DNA of 64,000 bases from Cryptomeria japonica (lineage: Eukaryota > Streptophyta > Pinopsida > Cupressales > Cupressaceae), in assembly GCF_030272615.1 (NCBI RefSeq), contig NC_081413.1, positions 720,640,367-720,704,366 on the forward strand, written 5' to 3'. The notes under the pieces are model-generated. The model searched no databases. It saw nothing but the letters and a program-made list of their open reading frames with translations, and was not told the DNA's origin. Each line of letters begins with the position of its first letter. Within the stretch, counting starts at the first letter, position 1. The translations under genes and the position numbers were made by a program. This document shows, in pieces, positions 1-10,616 of this stretch.

Positions 1-49
1 TACCAGATCACATAGGAGAGAGGGATTTGTTGATGATTGTTTTGAATAA

Positions 50-904
50 TTGCAAGGGTTATCATTTTCCACAAATTTCACGCCCAAGAGTAATGCAAAA
101 AGTAGACCTCCTTCTCCTACCAGAACTACTCCCAAGGTACCTTCCTCTTCTAGCCATTGGCAAGCATTAACGCTTTCTGGAATTCAATCCCCTCCCCTTG
201 TAACTATTTACCCTATTTTCATTATGGCCCAACCATGGGGTGCTGCAGTCGGGCCTTTTTCTCTCGGAGCCCATAATCCACTTCCAAAAGGGGCCAAGGA
301 TGTTTTACCTAAGTTTAATAGAGATGGGAAAATCTCAGTTGAAGAACATTATAATTCTTTTAATGTAGCTACTGGGATATTGGCAGTACAACATGAAGAT
401 GTGGCTGTTAGGCTTTTCGCTCAAACTCTTACCAAGGGAGCAGCAGATTGGTTCAATCATCTGTAGGCCGGATCTATAACTGATTGGAAAATAATGAAAA
501 CTGCTTTTGAGAAATTGTTTAAGAGTGCCGATGATGAGCACTCACTTTTGGCTCAACTCACACAAATGAAGAAGGAGATTCATGAACCAATGAGAGACTA
601 TGTAGCTAGGTATAATAAGATTATTCATGAAATTCCCCAGGCTAAAAGACCAACTGCTGATAACCAACAATGTTTCTTTATCAACTCTGTGCCTCTTGAT
701 GTTGGTTTCCATCTCAGAAGAAATAAGCCAGCCGATCTTGATACTGCACAAAATCAGGCTATAGAGCTTGAAGATGATTTAATAATAGCTGGGAAGTGGA
801 GAAAGGATGTGCAAATTCCTCAAGGTCAATCTCAAGCTTCCACCTCTTCAACGGATCCAGTTGTTCAAAGACTAGTCAACGATATGATTGCTTTGAAGAG
901 GTAG
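50..904 (+). pseudogene. gag: Gy1 Gag (capsid region), broken
   Basis: Structural protein that would assemble the cytoplasmic particle packaging element RNA. The stretch around 395-470 (VRLFAQTLTKGAADWFNHL) followed by WKIMKTAFEKLF and a long helical part ending near IELEDDLIIAGKW is the typical plant retrotransposon Gag pattern (…GAA..WF…W..…F…F). A TAG at about 464-466 and another stop at 902-904 interrupt it, but the frame is the same on both sides. The likely N-terminus is the MAQPWGAAVG methionine near 225; the frame is open further upstream to about 50. No zinc knuckle is visible within this part. Confidence 0.85.
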
Positions 905-1699
905 ATATCAAAACCTGGAGTTTCCTACCCACAACCCTATCAAGATATAAGTAGAAAACAACCAAACCAGTATAACTATGGGCGACCTTTGCAACTGCCT
1001 GCTGCCCCATAAAGATTGTAAATAGAGGCTCCTCCTGATAAAGGTGTTATGTACTCTTTTCACCTTACTAAAGATCATGATGGGAGTTCTTGTCCTAATA
1101 GGATAAGGCATGTTCAAATGGAAAGCACAAAGGATGAACTAGGTGAGTTCACTGAAGCAAATAAGATTTAAGAAGTACCTGGCGACTCTGGATCATTCTA
1201 CCTTGAATATGAATCAGATTCAGAAAGAGGTGGCAATATTTTGGTAACTCTTGAAGACCCTGCATGTGCAATTCTTACAACAAATAGACGAACCTCCCAA
1301 CCTTCTCCTTTTGCAACTTCTGTTGGAATTAGTCTCAAGGGTAAGAGTCTTGTGAGTAATGATTCCCCCTTTCATGCAAAGACTCCTAAAGTTAAAATTT
1401 TGCAAAGAGATATTGAAAGTAAAAATAATTCTTCTTCCTCCTCCTCCTTTGACATAATTGAATTTTGTAAAGCTTCAACGGTTCAACTTTCCACTGCTGA
1501 ATATTTGAAACTAAACCCAAAGGAATTAGACAAACTGATCAAGTATGTAAAAGAAGATTCTACCTCAGAGTCCTCAGTGCATAAATGTGTGGTTGATAGT
1601 GATTTGTTTACTACTTAAACACCTACATTTGTCTCTTGTCCTTCCATTGATTCAATTACTCCCTGTGCCTTCCATAATGCTGAAGATAAGCTTGACATA
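905..1699 (+). pseudogene. Gy1 Gag C-terminus / Gag-protease spacer, broken
   Basis: Same frame as Gag, with several stops. It is rich in Pro, Gln, Tyr and Ser, including a Ser run near 1435-1450. At about 1050-1095 the residues FHLTKDHDGSSCP keep the spacing of the end of a CCHC knuckle, but the first cysteines are not present, so a degenerate knuckle is only a possibility. The later part (1241-1618) is acidic and hydrophilic, as in linkers between nucleocapsid and protease. No enzymatic motif is seen. Confidence 0.55.
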
Positions 1700-2090
1700 G
1701 AAGTTTTGAAGCCCGAACCTTTCTATTTCTCCCTCCTTTTGAATGGTCAGAAGCTTAGAAATTGTATTATAGATTCAGGGGCATCAGATAACATGATTCC
1801 ATCGTCTGTTGCAAGAGATTTAGGTTTAACACTTACTAAGACATTTGGGAGATGTTATTCAATGGATGGGAAGTAGGTCCCTCTCATTGGACAGGTAAAG
1901 GATGCTTAGGAAGTGCTAGTAGCATGTCCTAATAAAAGGGTAAAATTGACCATTTTGGTTGCTGACATTCCTACAAGTTATGGGATGCTCTTAAGTAGGA
2001 ATTTCTATAAAGAACTTGGAGGTGAAATTAATATGGACTGGTCAAAAGCTATCATCCCACTAGGAAAATAGAAAATCAAACTTGAACCTG
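1700..2090 (+). pseudogene. Gy1 aspartic protease, broken
   Basis: Retropepsin-type protease that would cleave the element's polyprotein. The active-site motif is visible as IIDSGASDNMIP at about 1768-1803, followed by the beta-rich segment and a C-terminal part with MLLSRNFYKELGGEINMDW near 1985-2040, matching the ILLGR/W..…MDW region of plant gypsy proteases. The active Asp-Ser-Gly is intact. Stops occur near 1875, 1908 and 2069. It lies in the same frame as Gag upstream and the RNase H-like domain downstream, so a fused Gag-Pol is inferred. Confidence 0.8.
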
Positions 2091-2199
2091 AGCCGAAAAA
2101 TAAATATACAGTCTTTCCCTCTGATAATCCCAAAGCCCAAATTTTGTTCCAAGAATGTGATTTTGGAAATTATCTCATTCTTACATCTGATAAAAAATA

Positions 2200-3031
2200 A
2201 TTGGATGAAGTAGTTGATGAACAAGGCGGATTGTGGCAAATAGAATTTGATGGAAGTTGCGCCAACTCTGGCTTAGGAGTAGGGGTAGTTTTGTTGTCCC
2301 CTAATGGTAACATTTTTCCTTTTTCTTTCAAGTTGGATTTCAAGAATACTAATAACACTGCAGGATAGGAGGCATTACTTTTGAGATTGAATGAAGCTAA
2401 ATATAAGGGTATAAAATTGCTTAAGGTAAAAGGTGATGAGGAGCTGATTGTTAAATAGATAAGAAATGTTTATTCAATTATGAATGATAGACTGAAACAT
2501 TATAGAAACAATGTTTCAAATGAGATATAATTTTTTGATGTTTTGTCAATTGAAGCTATACCAAGGGAGCAAAACACTAGGGCAGATTCATTGGCCGTTT
2601 CAGCTTCTCTCTTGTCACCACATCTAGATTTTAAGGATGATTCTTATAGGATTGAAATGATTTATAGGCCTAGTGTCCCTGAAAATGTGAATCATTGTCA
2701 AGTATTTGATACTGATTCTCAAATTAAAGTTTTTCTAGAGTGCACCCGTTCATTTGCCTAATCATATTTTGAAGGTTTTGAAGATAGTTGCAAAGAATTT
2801 TGTCTAGACCTTGGTATTGATTCTGATAAGAATTTCATTCAGTTGCAAGGGAAATTTTTTTTGAAAGGTTTGGTGACTCTAGAAAGGTTTTTCACTCGTA
2901 ATGATGCATTCACTAGCAAGAAATCTCTTGATGATGATGAAAAGGGAAGTTGTGAAAGGATCAATCTTGGTGATGAATCTAATCCTAAAATGGTAATGAT
3001 TGGCAAACGTTGTTCTTCTGAGGAAAAATGA
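2200..3031 (+). pseudogene. Gy1 extra RNase H-like domain upstream of RT, with linker
   Basis: At 2236-2620 the frame encodes WQIEFDGSCANSGLGVGVVL, then NTAG*EALLLRLNEA, KGDEELIVK and IPREQNTRADSLA. These are the four acidic blocks (D, E, D, D) of the archaeal/plant-type RNase H fold (aRNH) known from Tat-lineage gypsy elements, where it normally follows RT and the first RNase H. Here it sits between protease and RT, in the same frame as both. All four acidic positions are present; four stops interrupt the domain. The part from about 2621 to 3031 is an acidic linker (DSDKNFIQLQGKFF…CSSEEK) without a recognised motif. I am confident of the family and position; whether this order is already described I cannot tell. 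Confidence 0.82.
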
Positions 3032-4345
3032 ATGCTTAATGGGTTACTTAAAGAATACATTGATGTATTCGCTTGGTCTTATGATGATTTGAAGGAATTT
3101 AGGAATGGACAGTTTCAACATCAAATTCCATTGAGGCCTGCTGGTGTTTCTTCTTTTAGACAAAAACTGAGAAATTTCAATCCCATGATGGCAGATGCAA
3201 TTTTCAAGGAGGTAGATAAAATGCTTAAAGCCAGAATTATATATCCAATTCATCACTCTACTTGGGTAGCCAATATCGTACCTATGAGGAAGAAGAATGG
3301 GGAAATTCGGATTTGTGTAGATTTTTCGCAATTTGAACTAGGCAAGTCTTAAAGATAACTATGCTTTACCTAATATGGATCATATTTTGCAGATAGTAGC
3401 TGTGTCGGAAATGATGTCAATGTTAGATGGTTTTTCTGGTTACAATCAAGTTAGTGTTGCTAAGAATGAACAACACAAGACAACATTCATCACTCCATGG
3501 AGAACATTTGCATATAATCGTATGCCATTTGGTTTGATTAATGCCAGAGCCACTTTTGAAAGGGCCATGGATTCTTCTTTTAGGTATTTTCATGATAGAA
3601 TTATTGTTGTTTACCTATATGACTTGACCATGTTTTCGAAAGATAGGAAGAATCATCTCAAAGATCTGAGGGTAGTTCTACAACGTTGTCGAGAACATGG
3701 TATCTCCTTGAATCCAAAGAAGTCAGTTTTCTGTGTAACTGAGGCCAAATTATTGGGGCATATTGTTTCGAAAGAAGGTGTCAAGATTGATCCTGATAGA
3801 GCCAATGCAATTCAACATCTCAACCTACCTTCAAATCGGATTGGAGTAAGGTCATTCTTTGGCCAGGTGAACTTCCTAAGAAGGTTTGTACCCAAATTTG
3901 CAGAAACTACCAAGCATATCATTAGCTTGTTGAGTGAAAGGTATCCTTTTAAATGGACTGGTGAAGCCAAAGAAGCTTTTGAAAGGATCAAGAGTTCAGT
4001 TGCCAATGCGCCAACCCTCATCAACCCAGATTTTAAAAAGGATTTTGTCATATATTGTTATGCCTCAAAACATACAATGTTAGGAATATTATTACAGGTG
4101 GATGAATCTGGGGTTGAAGCACCTATAGTGTTCATGAGTGTCCCTCTCAAGAAGCATGAACTTAAGTATTCACTCTCAGAGAAACAAGCCTTCACCGTGG
4201 TTAAAGCTGTAAAAAAATTTTGGTATTATATTTTGCATTCTCATTCTGTGGTTTTTGTTCCAGATTCTGCAGTGAAGAGTATTTTGACTCAACAAGAAGT
4301 CGGACTCAATAAAAAGGTGACATGGGTAACCAAAATTTAGGAATA
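3032..4345 (+). pseudogene. pol: Gy1 reverse transcriptase and RNase H, frameshifted and catalytically altered
   Basis: RNA-directed DNA polymerase of the element. Visible RT blocks: YIDVFAWSYDDLKE, ARIIYPIHHSTWVANIVPMRKKNGEIRICVDF, MLDGFSGYNQV, TTFITPWRTFAYNRMPFGLINARATFERAMD, and the catalytic block at about 3605-3650. That block reads YLYDLTMFSKD where the family has YxDDxxxFS, so the first catalytic Asp is Tyr. RNase H follows (FVIYCYASKHTMLGILLQ, where the usual first Asp is Tyr-Ala; then KYSLSEKQAFTVVKAVKKF). A frameshift lies at the T run 3322-3326: one extra T would explain the move from the upstream to the downstream frame. A stop follows at 4338-4340. Confidence 0.9.
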
Positions 4346-5840
4346 TGATCTAGATCTTCATCCTACAAAGACGGTTAAAGGACAAGTATTATGCAAATTA
4401 ATAGCAGAAAATAAGATGGAGACAGAAAAAGAGCCACCATTGACTCTGTTCATTGGGTTGCAAGATACATGGTTTTCTGATGTAGCTTATTATTTGACCT
4501 ACGACAGTTGTCCAAGTCATTTCTCAACTAAAGAAAAATTGAATCTCAAGTTAAAAGAAGCCCAATATGTTATCTGGCAAGATGTTTTATAGAAAAAAGG
4601 ATTGGATGGTACCTATTTGAGGTGTGTAGATAAGCCTCAACAACAAAAGCTTCTGGAAGTTTATCATGGGGAAGCTTGTAGTGGACATTTCTAATCCTCA
4701 ATAATTGCTTTTAAGATTTTAAGAAATTGCTTTTATTGGCTTGGTATGTTTCGTGATGCATATACATATGTTAAGGGATGTGAAAAATGTCAACTCTTTT
4801 CTGGGAAACCACATTTAGCTACTCTATCTTTAAGGCTTGTGGTAGTGGATGAACCCTTCAAACAATGAGGCATTGATTTCATTGGTCCAATAAATCCTCA
4901 TTCCAGTGTTGGTCATATGTATATTCTGACAGCAACAAACTATTTTACTAAGTGGGTGGAGGCCATTCCCACTAAGAAGGCGAACTCAGAGGTCATATGT
5001 AATTTTCTCCAAGATTGCATCCTTTTCCGTTTTGGGGTCCCTCAAAAGATTGTCGCAGATAATGCATCATATTTTTCCTCTGAAGAATTGACTATGTTCT
5101 TCTATGAACATCAAATTACTCTTTCACACTCCTCCGATTATTTTCCACAAGGTAATGGGTTAGCAGAATCGAGCAACAAGAACTTGGTAGCAATCATGAA
5201 GAAGTTGGTTGATGATGATGCCCGAAACTAGCATAAAAAGGTATATGAAGCCTTATGGGAAAATAGAATTACCCCTAAAAGAGCCATTGGAATGAAACAT
5301 TTTGAGCTGGTGTATGGGATTGGTGCAAAAGTTTCTTTACCCTTGGAATTGTCAACAACCAAGCTTCAAACTGTAATTGAGGATTCCTTTTTCCAAAATG
5401 CTTTGGAGAAGATAGTTATGTATTTGGTGAGGTTGGAAGAGGAAAGAGAGATGTTAGTGGATAGAATTACTGAGCATCAGAATAGGGTGAAGAAGATCTT
5501 TGATATGAGAGCTCAGCGAAGAGGTTTCCTTAAAGGAGATGAAGTACTATTATGGGACAAGAGGAAAGAACCAAAGGGTACCCATGACAAATTTGACTCA
5601 TTGTGGAAAGGTCCATTCAAGATCCATGAAGTAGTGGGACCGAATGCATTCAGACTGAATTATTCTGATGGAATGATTATGCCCTATACCTATAATGGGC
5701 AGGATCTCAAGCTCTACAAACTTCAAAATCTGTGGTTAAGAGTCCCTGTACATAGTAGATTAGTGGTTTGTTTTGTGTCTGTTATGTGTGTGTCCTCTTT
5801 GCCCCCTTTCTATTTTTGCTATGTGAAACCAGAGATTTAG
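4346..5840 (+). pseudogene. Gy1 integrase with HHCC finger and C-terminal domain, broken
   Basis: DNA-strand-transfer enzyme inserting element cDNA. The N-terminal finger is visible at about 4655-4795 (VYHGEACSGHF … GCEKCQ). The core runs from about 4860 to 5230: ATNYFTKWVEAIPTKKA, IVADNASYFSSEEL, then FPQGNGLAESSNKNL. The second Asp and the Glu of the D,D,E triad are kept; the first Asp is Asn (ATNYF for the usual ATDYF). The C-terminal part has RRGFLKGDEVLLWDKRKE and LWKGPFKIHEVVGPNAFRL, the usual GPF/Y module; no chromodomain is recognised. Stops at 4590, 4693, 4866 and 5229. Confidence 0.9.
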
Positions 5841-5842
5841 AG

Positions 5843-7049
5843 TTATTGGCATTTTTGATGATTATGTTGTGATTGTCATTGATGGACACACACTAGCTTT
5901 GAGATCACTTTTGGTAGGAATGAGTTATACTCAACCAGTATTTGTTCCTAGCTGGTATTATGTAGTAGTCTTGAGACTATCAGTGTTATGCAGAAAAGTG
6001 TTTACCGATCTCAAGTGGTATGAAGACCCAAGCGGCATCAAGACCTCAAGTGGTTCGAGGATCTCAAGCAGAATGAAACGAAGGAACTAAAGCGAAAATT
6101 ATCATTTTCCCAGTCTTCATTTTTGTCAACCGATAATCTGTTTAATAACTGAACCAGTATTACTCTGAGTTACCAACCGGTAATCGGTAAATGTATGAAC
6201 CGGTAATACTCTGTGATGAGTTACCAACCGATATTATTTTTGTGATGAGTTACCATCCATCGACACTTTGGCGGTGATTTTATGCCGTGTTACCAAATGT
6301 GTCTAGATACACTGAACCTAGGAACTTGCAATGTAATCCTATTGGACCGACATGAAATCAGATTCCTTTATAAGGACATCATGTCTAGGGTTTTAGTTGT
6401 TGTTAGGGTTTAAGGCGATTGTTGTATGTACGATTACAGAAGGAGAATAGGTCTGTGTGAAGAAACATAGTGTGAAGTGTTTGAAGATTGAAGTAATGCT
6501 AAAATGCATTAATAATGAGCTATCAAGGATCTAACCAAGCATACTGTGCTAGTATTTAGGTCACTCACTTGTTGATTACTTACATCTTCAACAAGTATTG
6601 AAACCCTTAATCAGGTAGCCTTGGCAAAGCCTTTGTAAATCCTCTAACAAGGTGGTTCACAACTATGGATCTGAAATCCTCTCACAAGGTAGTCTTTAAT
6701 CAGACTTATCTCCTAATAGAGATTGAGATTCCTAACAAGATTTGTTCTGGTAAAGAACATTGTATGACCTTAACCGATCTAACCTTAACCGGTTTGGTTT
6801 CTATTCTACAGATAGTTACTTGTGAGTTTCATCTCACCGTGGCTTTTCCCATTTGGGTTTCCATGTCAAAATCTCTTGTGTTATGGTGATTGTTCTTCTA
6901 TGGATGAACGCCTTATTTGTTGTTTGGTTTGCATTTGTGTTAACTAGTTTATTTGCAAAACTATTTTACCGATTTACTACTAAATTGTTAAAGTGTTTGA
7001 GTTCAGTAATTTTTTGTATACTAATTCAGCCCCCCTCTTAGCATTCATC
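5843..7049 (+). repeat. Probable 3' LTR of Gy1, interrupted at its right end
   Basis: It begins just after the integrase frame with TTATTGGCATTTTTGATG, plausibly a mutated TGTTGGCA-type terminus, and ends in a C-rich stretch (GCCCCCCTCTTAGCATTC) resembling the U5 end of the other LTRs in this window. A TATA-like CTTTATAAGG lies near 6366. The partner LTR is outside the window, so the call rests on position and composition. N1 is inserted at 7050; the right continuation after 13663 cannot be delimited. ORFs of 60-75 codons inside it look spurious. Confidence 0.55.
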
Positions 7050-7054
7050 AAGAG

Positions 7055-7866
7055 TGTTGGCATATTGACACTCTAATGAGACATTATATGTGATTGAAGG
7101 TTTTGTCATTGATGGAAACCTTGCAATCCTATGGCACCGGCAAGACATCATACTGGCAAAGCATTACACAGGCAAGATAGTGCACCGACATCAACAAGAT
7201 CACTCTACATTGGCACCGGCACCGGAACAGAAGAAAAGATGTATACCGGCATAGAGGCCGATAGGACTTTTGATATGTAATATTTTGTTTATTATTGTAA
7301 GCCAACTTGGCAAATTGTAAAATGACTCTTGTAGATAAAGGAGATCATTGTAGACATTTAGAGAGGTAATGTAGTGAGCATAAAGAAAATTATTAGGCAG
7401 ACCTAATGTGCGAATTATAGGTCAAGGGTATATGTAAAGAACAGAGTTAGAACTGGTACTGAATCTGGCATTGGAGATGCTATTGTAAAGCAATACAAGT
7501 CATTGGATTAGTATAATCCTCATTGTAAGTCAGTGTGACTTCTCATTGAGCAGTGAGCTCTAGGCAGTTGGCCTTCCTGCATGTGTAGGCCCCTATTGTA
7601 AGTAATATTCTCTTATTGGCCAATGAGTGAATATTGTGAGTCACAAATCCCACCAAGGTTTTTCCCACATCGGGTTTCCTCATTAAACATCTTGTGTTAT
7701 GGTGTTCTTTTTATGTGGATGTTTCTGATTCTGTTTATTGCATTAATTCTTGCAAACCGGTATGCTACTATTTTATGTTCTGCATGTTTTAACTTAAGAA
7801 ATTCTTATCACCGGTTAGATACTGATTCACCCCCCCCCGCTCTTAGTATCTGTGGGAATCCTAACA
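7055..7866 (+). repeat. N1 5' LTR
   Basis: 812 bp, starting TGTTGGCATATTGACAC and ending GGGAATCCTAACA. The TATA-like element that is intact in the 3' LTR is altered here (TAGATAAAG at 7332-7340). A run of nine C (7830-7838) lies 28 bp before the end, as in the sister LTRs. Confidence 0.95.
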
Positions 7867-7868
7867 AT

Positions 7869-7880
7869 TGGTATCAGAGC
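7869..7880 (+). other. N1 primer-binding site (initiator tRNA-Met)
   Basis: TGGTATCAGAGC lies 2 bp after the LTR end and is complementary to the 3' end of plant initiator tRNA-Met, the primer used by most plant Ty1/copia and many other LTR elements. It would prime minus-strand cDNA synthesis. Confidence 0.95.
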
Positions 7881-7937
7881 TGGGTCCTCTATTTTCAGAA
7901 GAATAACAACTTGAGGAAGATCTTGACACCGGTAAAG

Positions 7938-9095
7938 ATGGAAAATCTGATGAAGCAACTTGAAGGAGCTCTTACTGACTATGATGCAGAGAAGTTGAAA
8001 AATATCAAATTAGAAGATGATTTAAGAGTAGCTCAAGATATCATTCAGGCACTTCAAGAAAATCTTACTGTCACAAGAAATAAGAGAAGAGAACTTGGTG
8101 AAAAATTGCAAAATGAGAATGATGAAAAGGAATCTCTTAATGATATGATAAGCAAGCTAAAACAAGAGATCATGACAACAAAAAATGAAATGCAGGATAT
8201 GACTATGAGATTTTGCAAAGAGATTGAGGACAAAAAGAAGAATGAAGAAGAATTGACTAGAAGACTAAGTGATGCAGCAAATGAGAACACAAGACTTAGC
8301 TATGAAAATGTCATGTTGAAGATAGATCTGGTGCATACTCAGAATGACTCAAATGAACTAATAAGACAAAAAGAAATCTTGGAAAGGGAATTGGAAACTG
8401 CAAATCAACATAAAGAAAAATTCAAGAAAAGCTCAGAAGAACTTGGTACCTTATTGAAGAATCAAAAACCTAAAGGTGACACTTTTGGAATTGGCTTTGA
8501 AGTTGGTGAAAGCTCCGGTACTACAAATACTCAGGATCACAGCAAACCGGTAAGACCACCTAATGCTTATAAATTCAATGGAAAATAATTTAATTGAAAT
8601 AAGTATGGTCATATGGCAAATGAATGTAGATCTAGGAATTATCAGAATATCAATACACCCACCGATCAATGTTCCAAATGCAACAAAGTTGGTCATAACT
8701 CTGAAAACTGTAGAATGAATGTGAGATGTTATGTTTGTGGAAGATTTGGACATTTATCTAATCAATGTAGAACACAAACCGGCATAGGTTATGGGAAAGC
8801 TATTTAGAAAAATAATGTAACTTGTTATGCATGTAACAAGATTGGGCATATTGCTAAATTTTGTAGAAGTAAAGGTACACTGGTAGACAACAAAGGTGCT
8901 AGCTTGAAAGGAAAAGAAAAGGTTGAAGAGGTTAAGCAAGAATTCTCAAAGAAATGGATTAGAAAAGTTGATCTAAACATTGGGAATACTCCTCCACCGG
9001 TAGAACCAACAAATGCTTCACCGACAGGATAGAGTGATGCTTCACCGACAGGACAGAGCAATGCTCCATTGGCAGGAAGTTCTTCATCTAATTGA
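7938..9095 (+). pseudogene. gag: N1 Gag-like protein: coiled coil plus zinc knuckles, broken
   Basis: The ATG at 7938 (MENLMKQLEGALTDYD) is 58 bp after the primer site; the frame is open further left into the LTR but the sister copy N2 starts at the same Met. Residues about 10-180 form an almost continuous charged coiled coil (repeated Lys/Glu/Asn/Leu heptads). CCHC knuckles follow: first ruined (two stops, 8586-8588 and 8595-8597, fall on its first two Cys codons), then CSKCNKVGHNSENC, CYVCGRFGHLSNQC and CYACNKIGHIAKFC. Later stops at 8805-8807 and in a Pro/Thr-rich tail; the frame ends at 9095. It probably packages element RNA. The capsid part is not the usual retrotransposon Gag fold by eye. 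Confidence 0.82.
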
Positions 9096-9395
9096 AGAAA
9101 ATTTCCTTGAGGGTTTGGCAATCTAATGACACGTGCTATTATTCCCTCGGTTAGAGATAAGAAGTGGAAAATCACTTATTACCGACAAACAATGTTAAGT
9201 GAATACTTAATTGGCATGCAATTAATGTGGTAGATAGCAAAAAAGACTTTATAAAATAAGGTTTTGGCTCCATTTCATTTCACTGTGATTTCAAACTTTT
9301 AGAGAAGTGCAAAGATTCTGAGCTAAGGCATTTTGAGCAAGAAGCAAGCACACTCCAAGCAATCATCCATCCAAGATAGAAAAAGGTATTTAATC
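9096..9395 (+). other. N1 spacer between Gag and the second ORF
   Basis: About 300 bp of AT-rich sequence without coding signal. It could act as leader for the second ORF; the start ATG at 9396 sits in TCATGGC context. No splice site or ribosome-entry structure is convincing. Confidence 0.4.
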
Positions 9396-10616
9396 ATGGC
9401 ATCCACCTCTGCAATTGAATACATAGCAAACCCTACTGTTGTGGAGGTAATTAAAAGACCTAGGCCCGTATTTCAGTTATTCCCCAAAATAGCAAAGAAG
9501 GATGATACCTTAGGTGCATTTTCTCAAATCCCTAAAGGTGTTGTATATGCTGAAGACCCTAGAATGTACATCCACTGCAACATTGAAGAGTTAGGAGAGG
9601 AGGAAATCAAAACCATGTATAAAACCGAGATATGTGATGATATCGACAATGTTAAAACTGAACACAAGGTTATTGAAACCCTAGGATTCACATAAATCCT
9701 TAGCATTCCTGAATTTCCTAAGGATGTGATTAGGATAGTGTTAAGCAGAGTTCATGGAGAATTTTTCTGGTTAGATGCAATTCATAAGATCACCAAGGAA
9801 GTGGTAAAGGTTGTCACAGGGTTACCGACCACCGGTAAAAGACCAGACAAAAACAAGAAGTTTTCAAATGATTTAGTCATAGACCTAACAGGTGCAACAT
9901 TTGATAAGAGATCTCTAAGGGTTAACGATGTAAAGGATACAAATGTGAGATTCATAAGCATGATATTAGGTTACAAAGCCACTCATGCTAATAGACTTAA
10001 CTCAGTTTCAAGTTTATGCATTAAGAGTGCTTATGATATGGTGACAGACAATGCAAAAATTGACATTTGTGAATGGTTAAAGGATGAACTGATAGACAAC
10101 CTTAGAAAGATAAAGAAGGATAAGAAAGGAACTTTTAGATTTGGAAATCTGTTAGTATGCCTAATGCTTCATATAACAAAACAGGTTCCTGGTATAGGAT
10201 ATAAAGAACTAGGATATGACATACCGGTAGGAAAGCAATTGATAGAACTGTTCAATACCATGGGTGAGAACAAACAAAACAACATTCATGACTTTTTCCA
10301 AGAATTGAAGACAAAAATGAAGAAAAGGATAAGGTTATCTCAGAAAATTGTAGATAAATACAAAGATGACATATGCTTTGTTATTAAAAAGGATGAAATA
10401 TGGATGGAAGCAGTCATCCCAAGGACAATTTGGGTAACCGAAATGGGCTATGAGACAAATGACCACATAGTTGAAACTTATGCCAAAGCACTTCTGGAAG
10501 CCCCCAAAGAACCTAAGGAAGAAGTATTTGGTAGTGCTGAAACCATAGAAAGCCAAATACAGTCCAAGCAAAGAGTGAAGAAGGTAGAGGCATTTGTGAG
10601 GAAAGGATCCAGATAA
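9396..10616 (+). pseudogene. N1 ORF2 first part, unrecognised protein conserved in N2
   Basis: Starts MASTSAIEYIANPTVVEV and runs about 406 codons in one frame to TAA 10614-10616, with one private stop at 9693-9695. No catalytic motif is seen. It is globular, with FFWLDAIHKITKEVVKVVTGLP, FDKRSLRVNDV, SSLCIKSAYDM, CEWLKDELID and KKDEIWMEAVIPRTIWV. The E-V-x-x-V-x-G-L-P pattern faintly recalls the 'putative plant transposon protein' type of domain common in plant retroelements; this is a weak inference. The sister copy at 32652-33872 is closely similar over the whole length, so the protein was probably functional in the source element. Possible roles are a capsid-like or accessory factor; no function is assigned. 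Confidence 0.7.

Larger units (their letters stand above)
1..7049 (+). mobile_element. Gy1: decayed Ty3/gypsy LTR retrotransposon, 5' LTR outside the window
   Basis: The domains read in order on the plus strand: Gag, aspartic protease, an RNase H-like domain, reverse transcriptase, RNase H, integrase with an HHCC finger, and a 3' LTR-like region. Integrase after RT identifies the Ty3/gypsy superfamily. From 50 to 3352 all domains stay in one reading frame, broken only by nonsense codons; a single shift moves the rest (about 3325-5840) into a second frame. One long polyprotein is therefore inferred for the ancestor. The 5' LTR and primer site must lie left of the window. The element is dead: many stops, and catalytic positions of RT and integrase are replaced. 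The right end is interrupted by the N1 insertion. Confidence 0.9.

Noticed and set aside
5869-7041. Three small ORFs after the Gy1 integrase
   Set aside because: They lie in LTR-like sequence without domain motifs or mutual similarity.
8054-8290. Ser/Phe/Leu-rich minus-strand ORF
   Set aside because: Antisense shadow of the Lys/Glu-rich coiled coil of the N1 Gag; the same shadow appears on the plus strand of N2.
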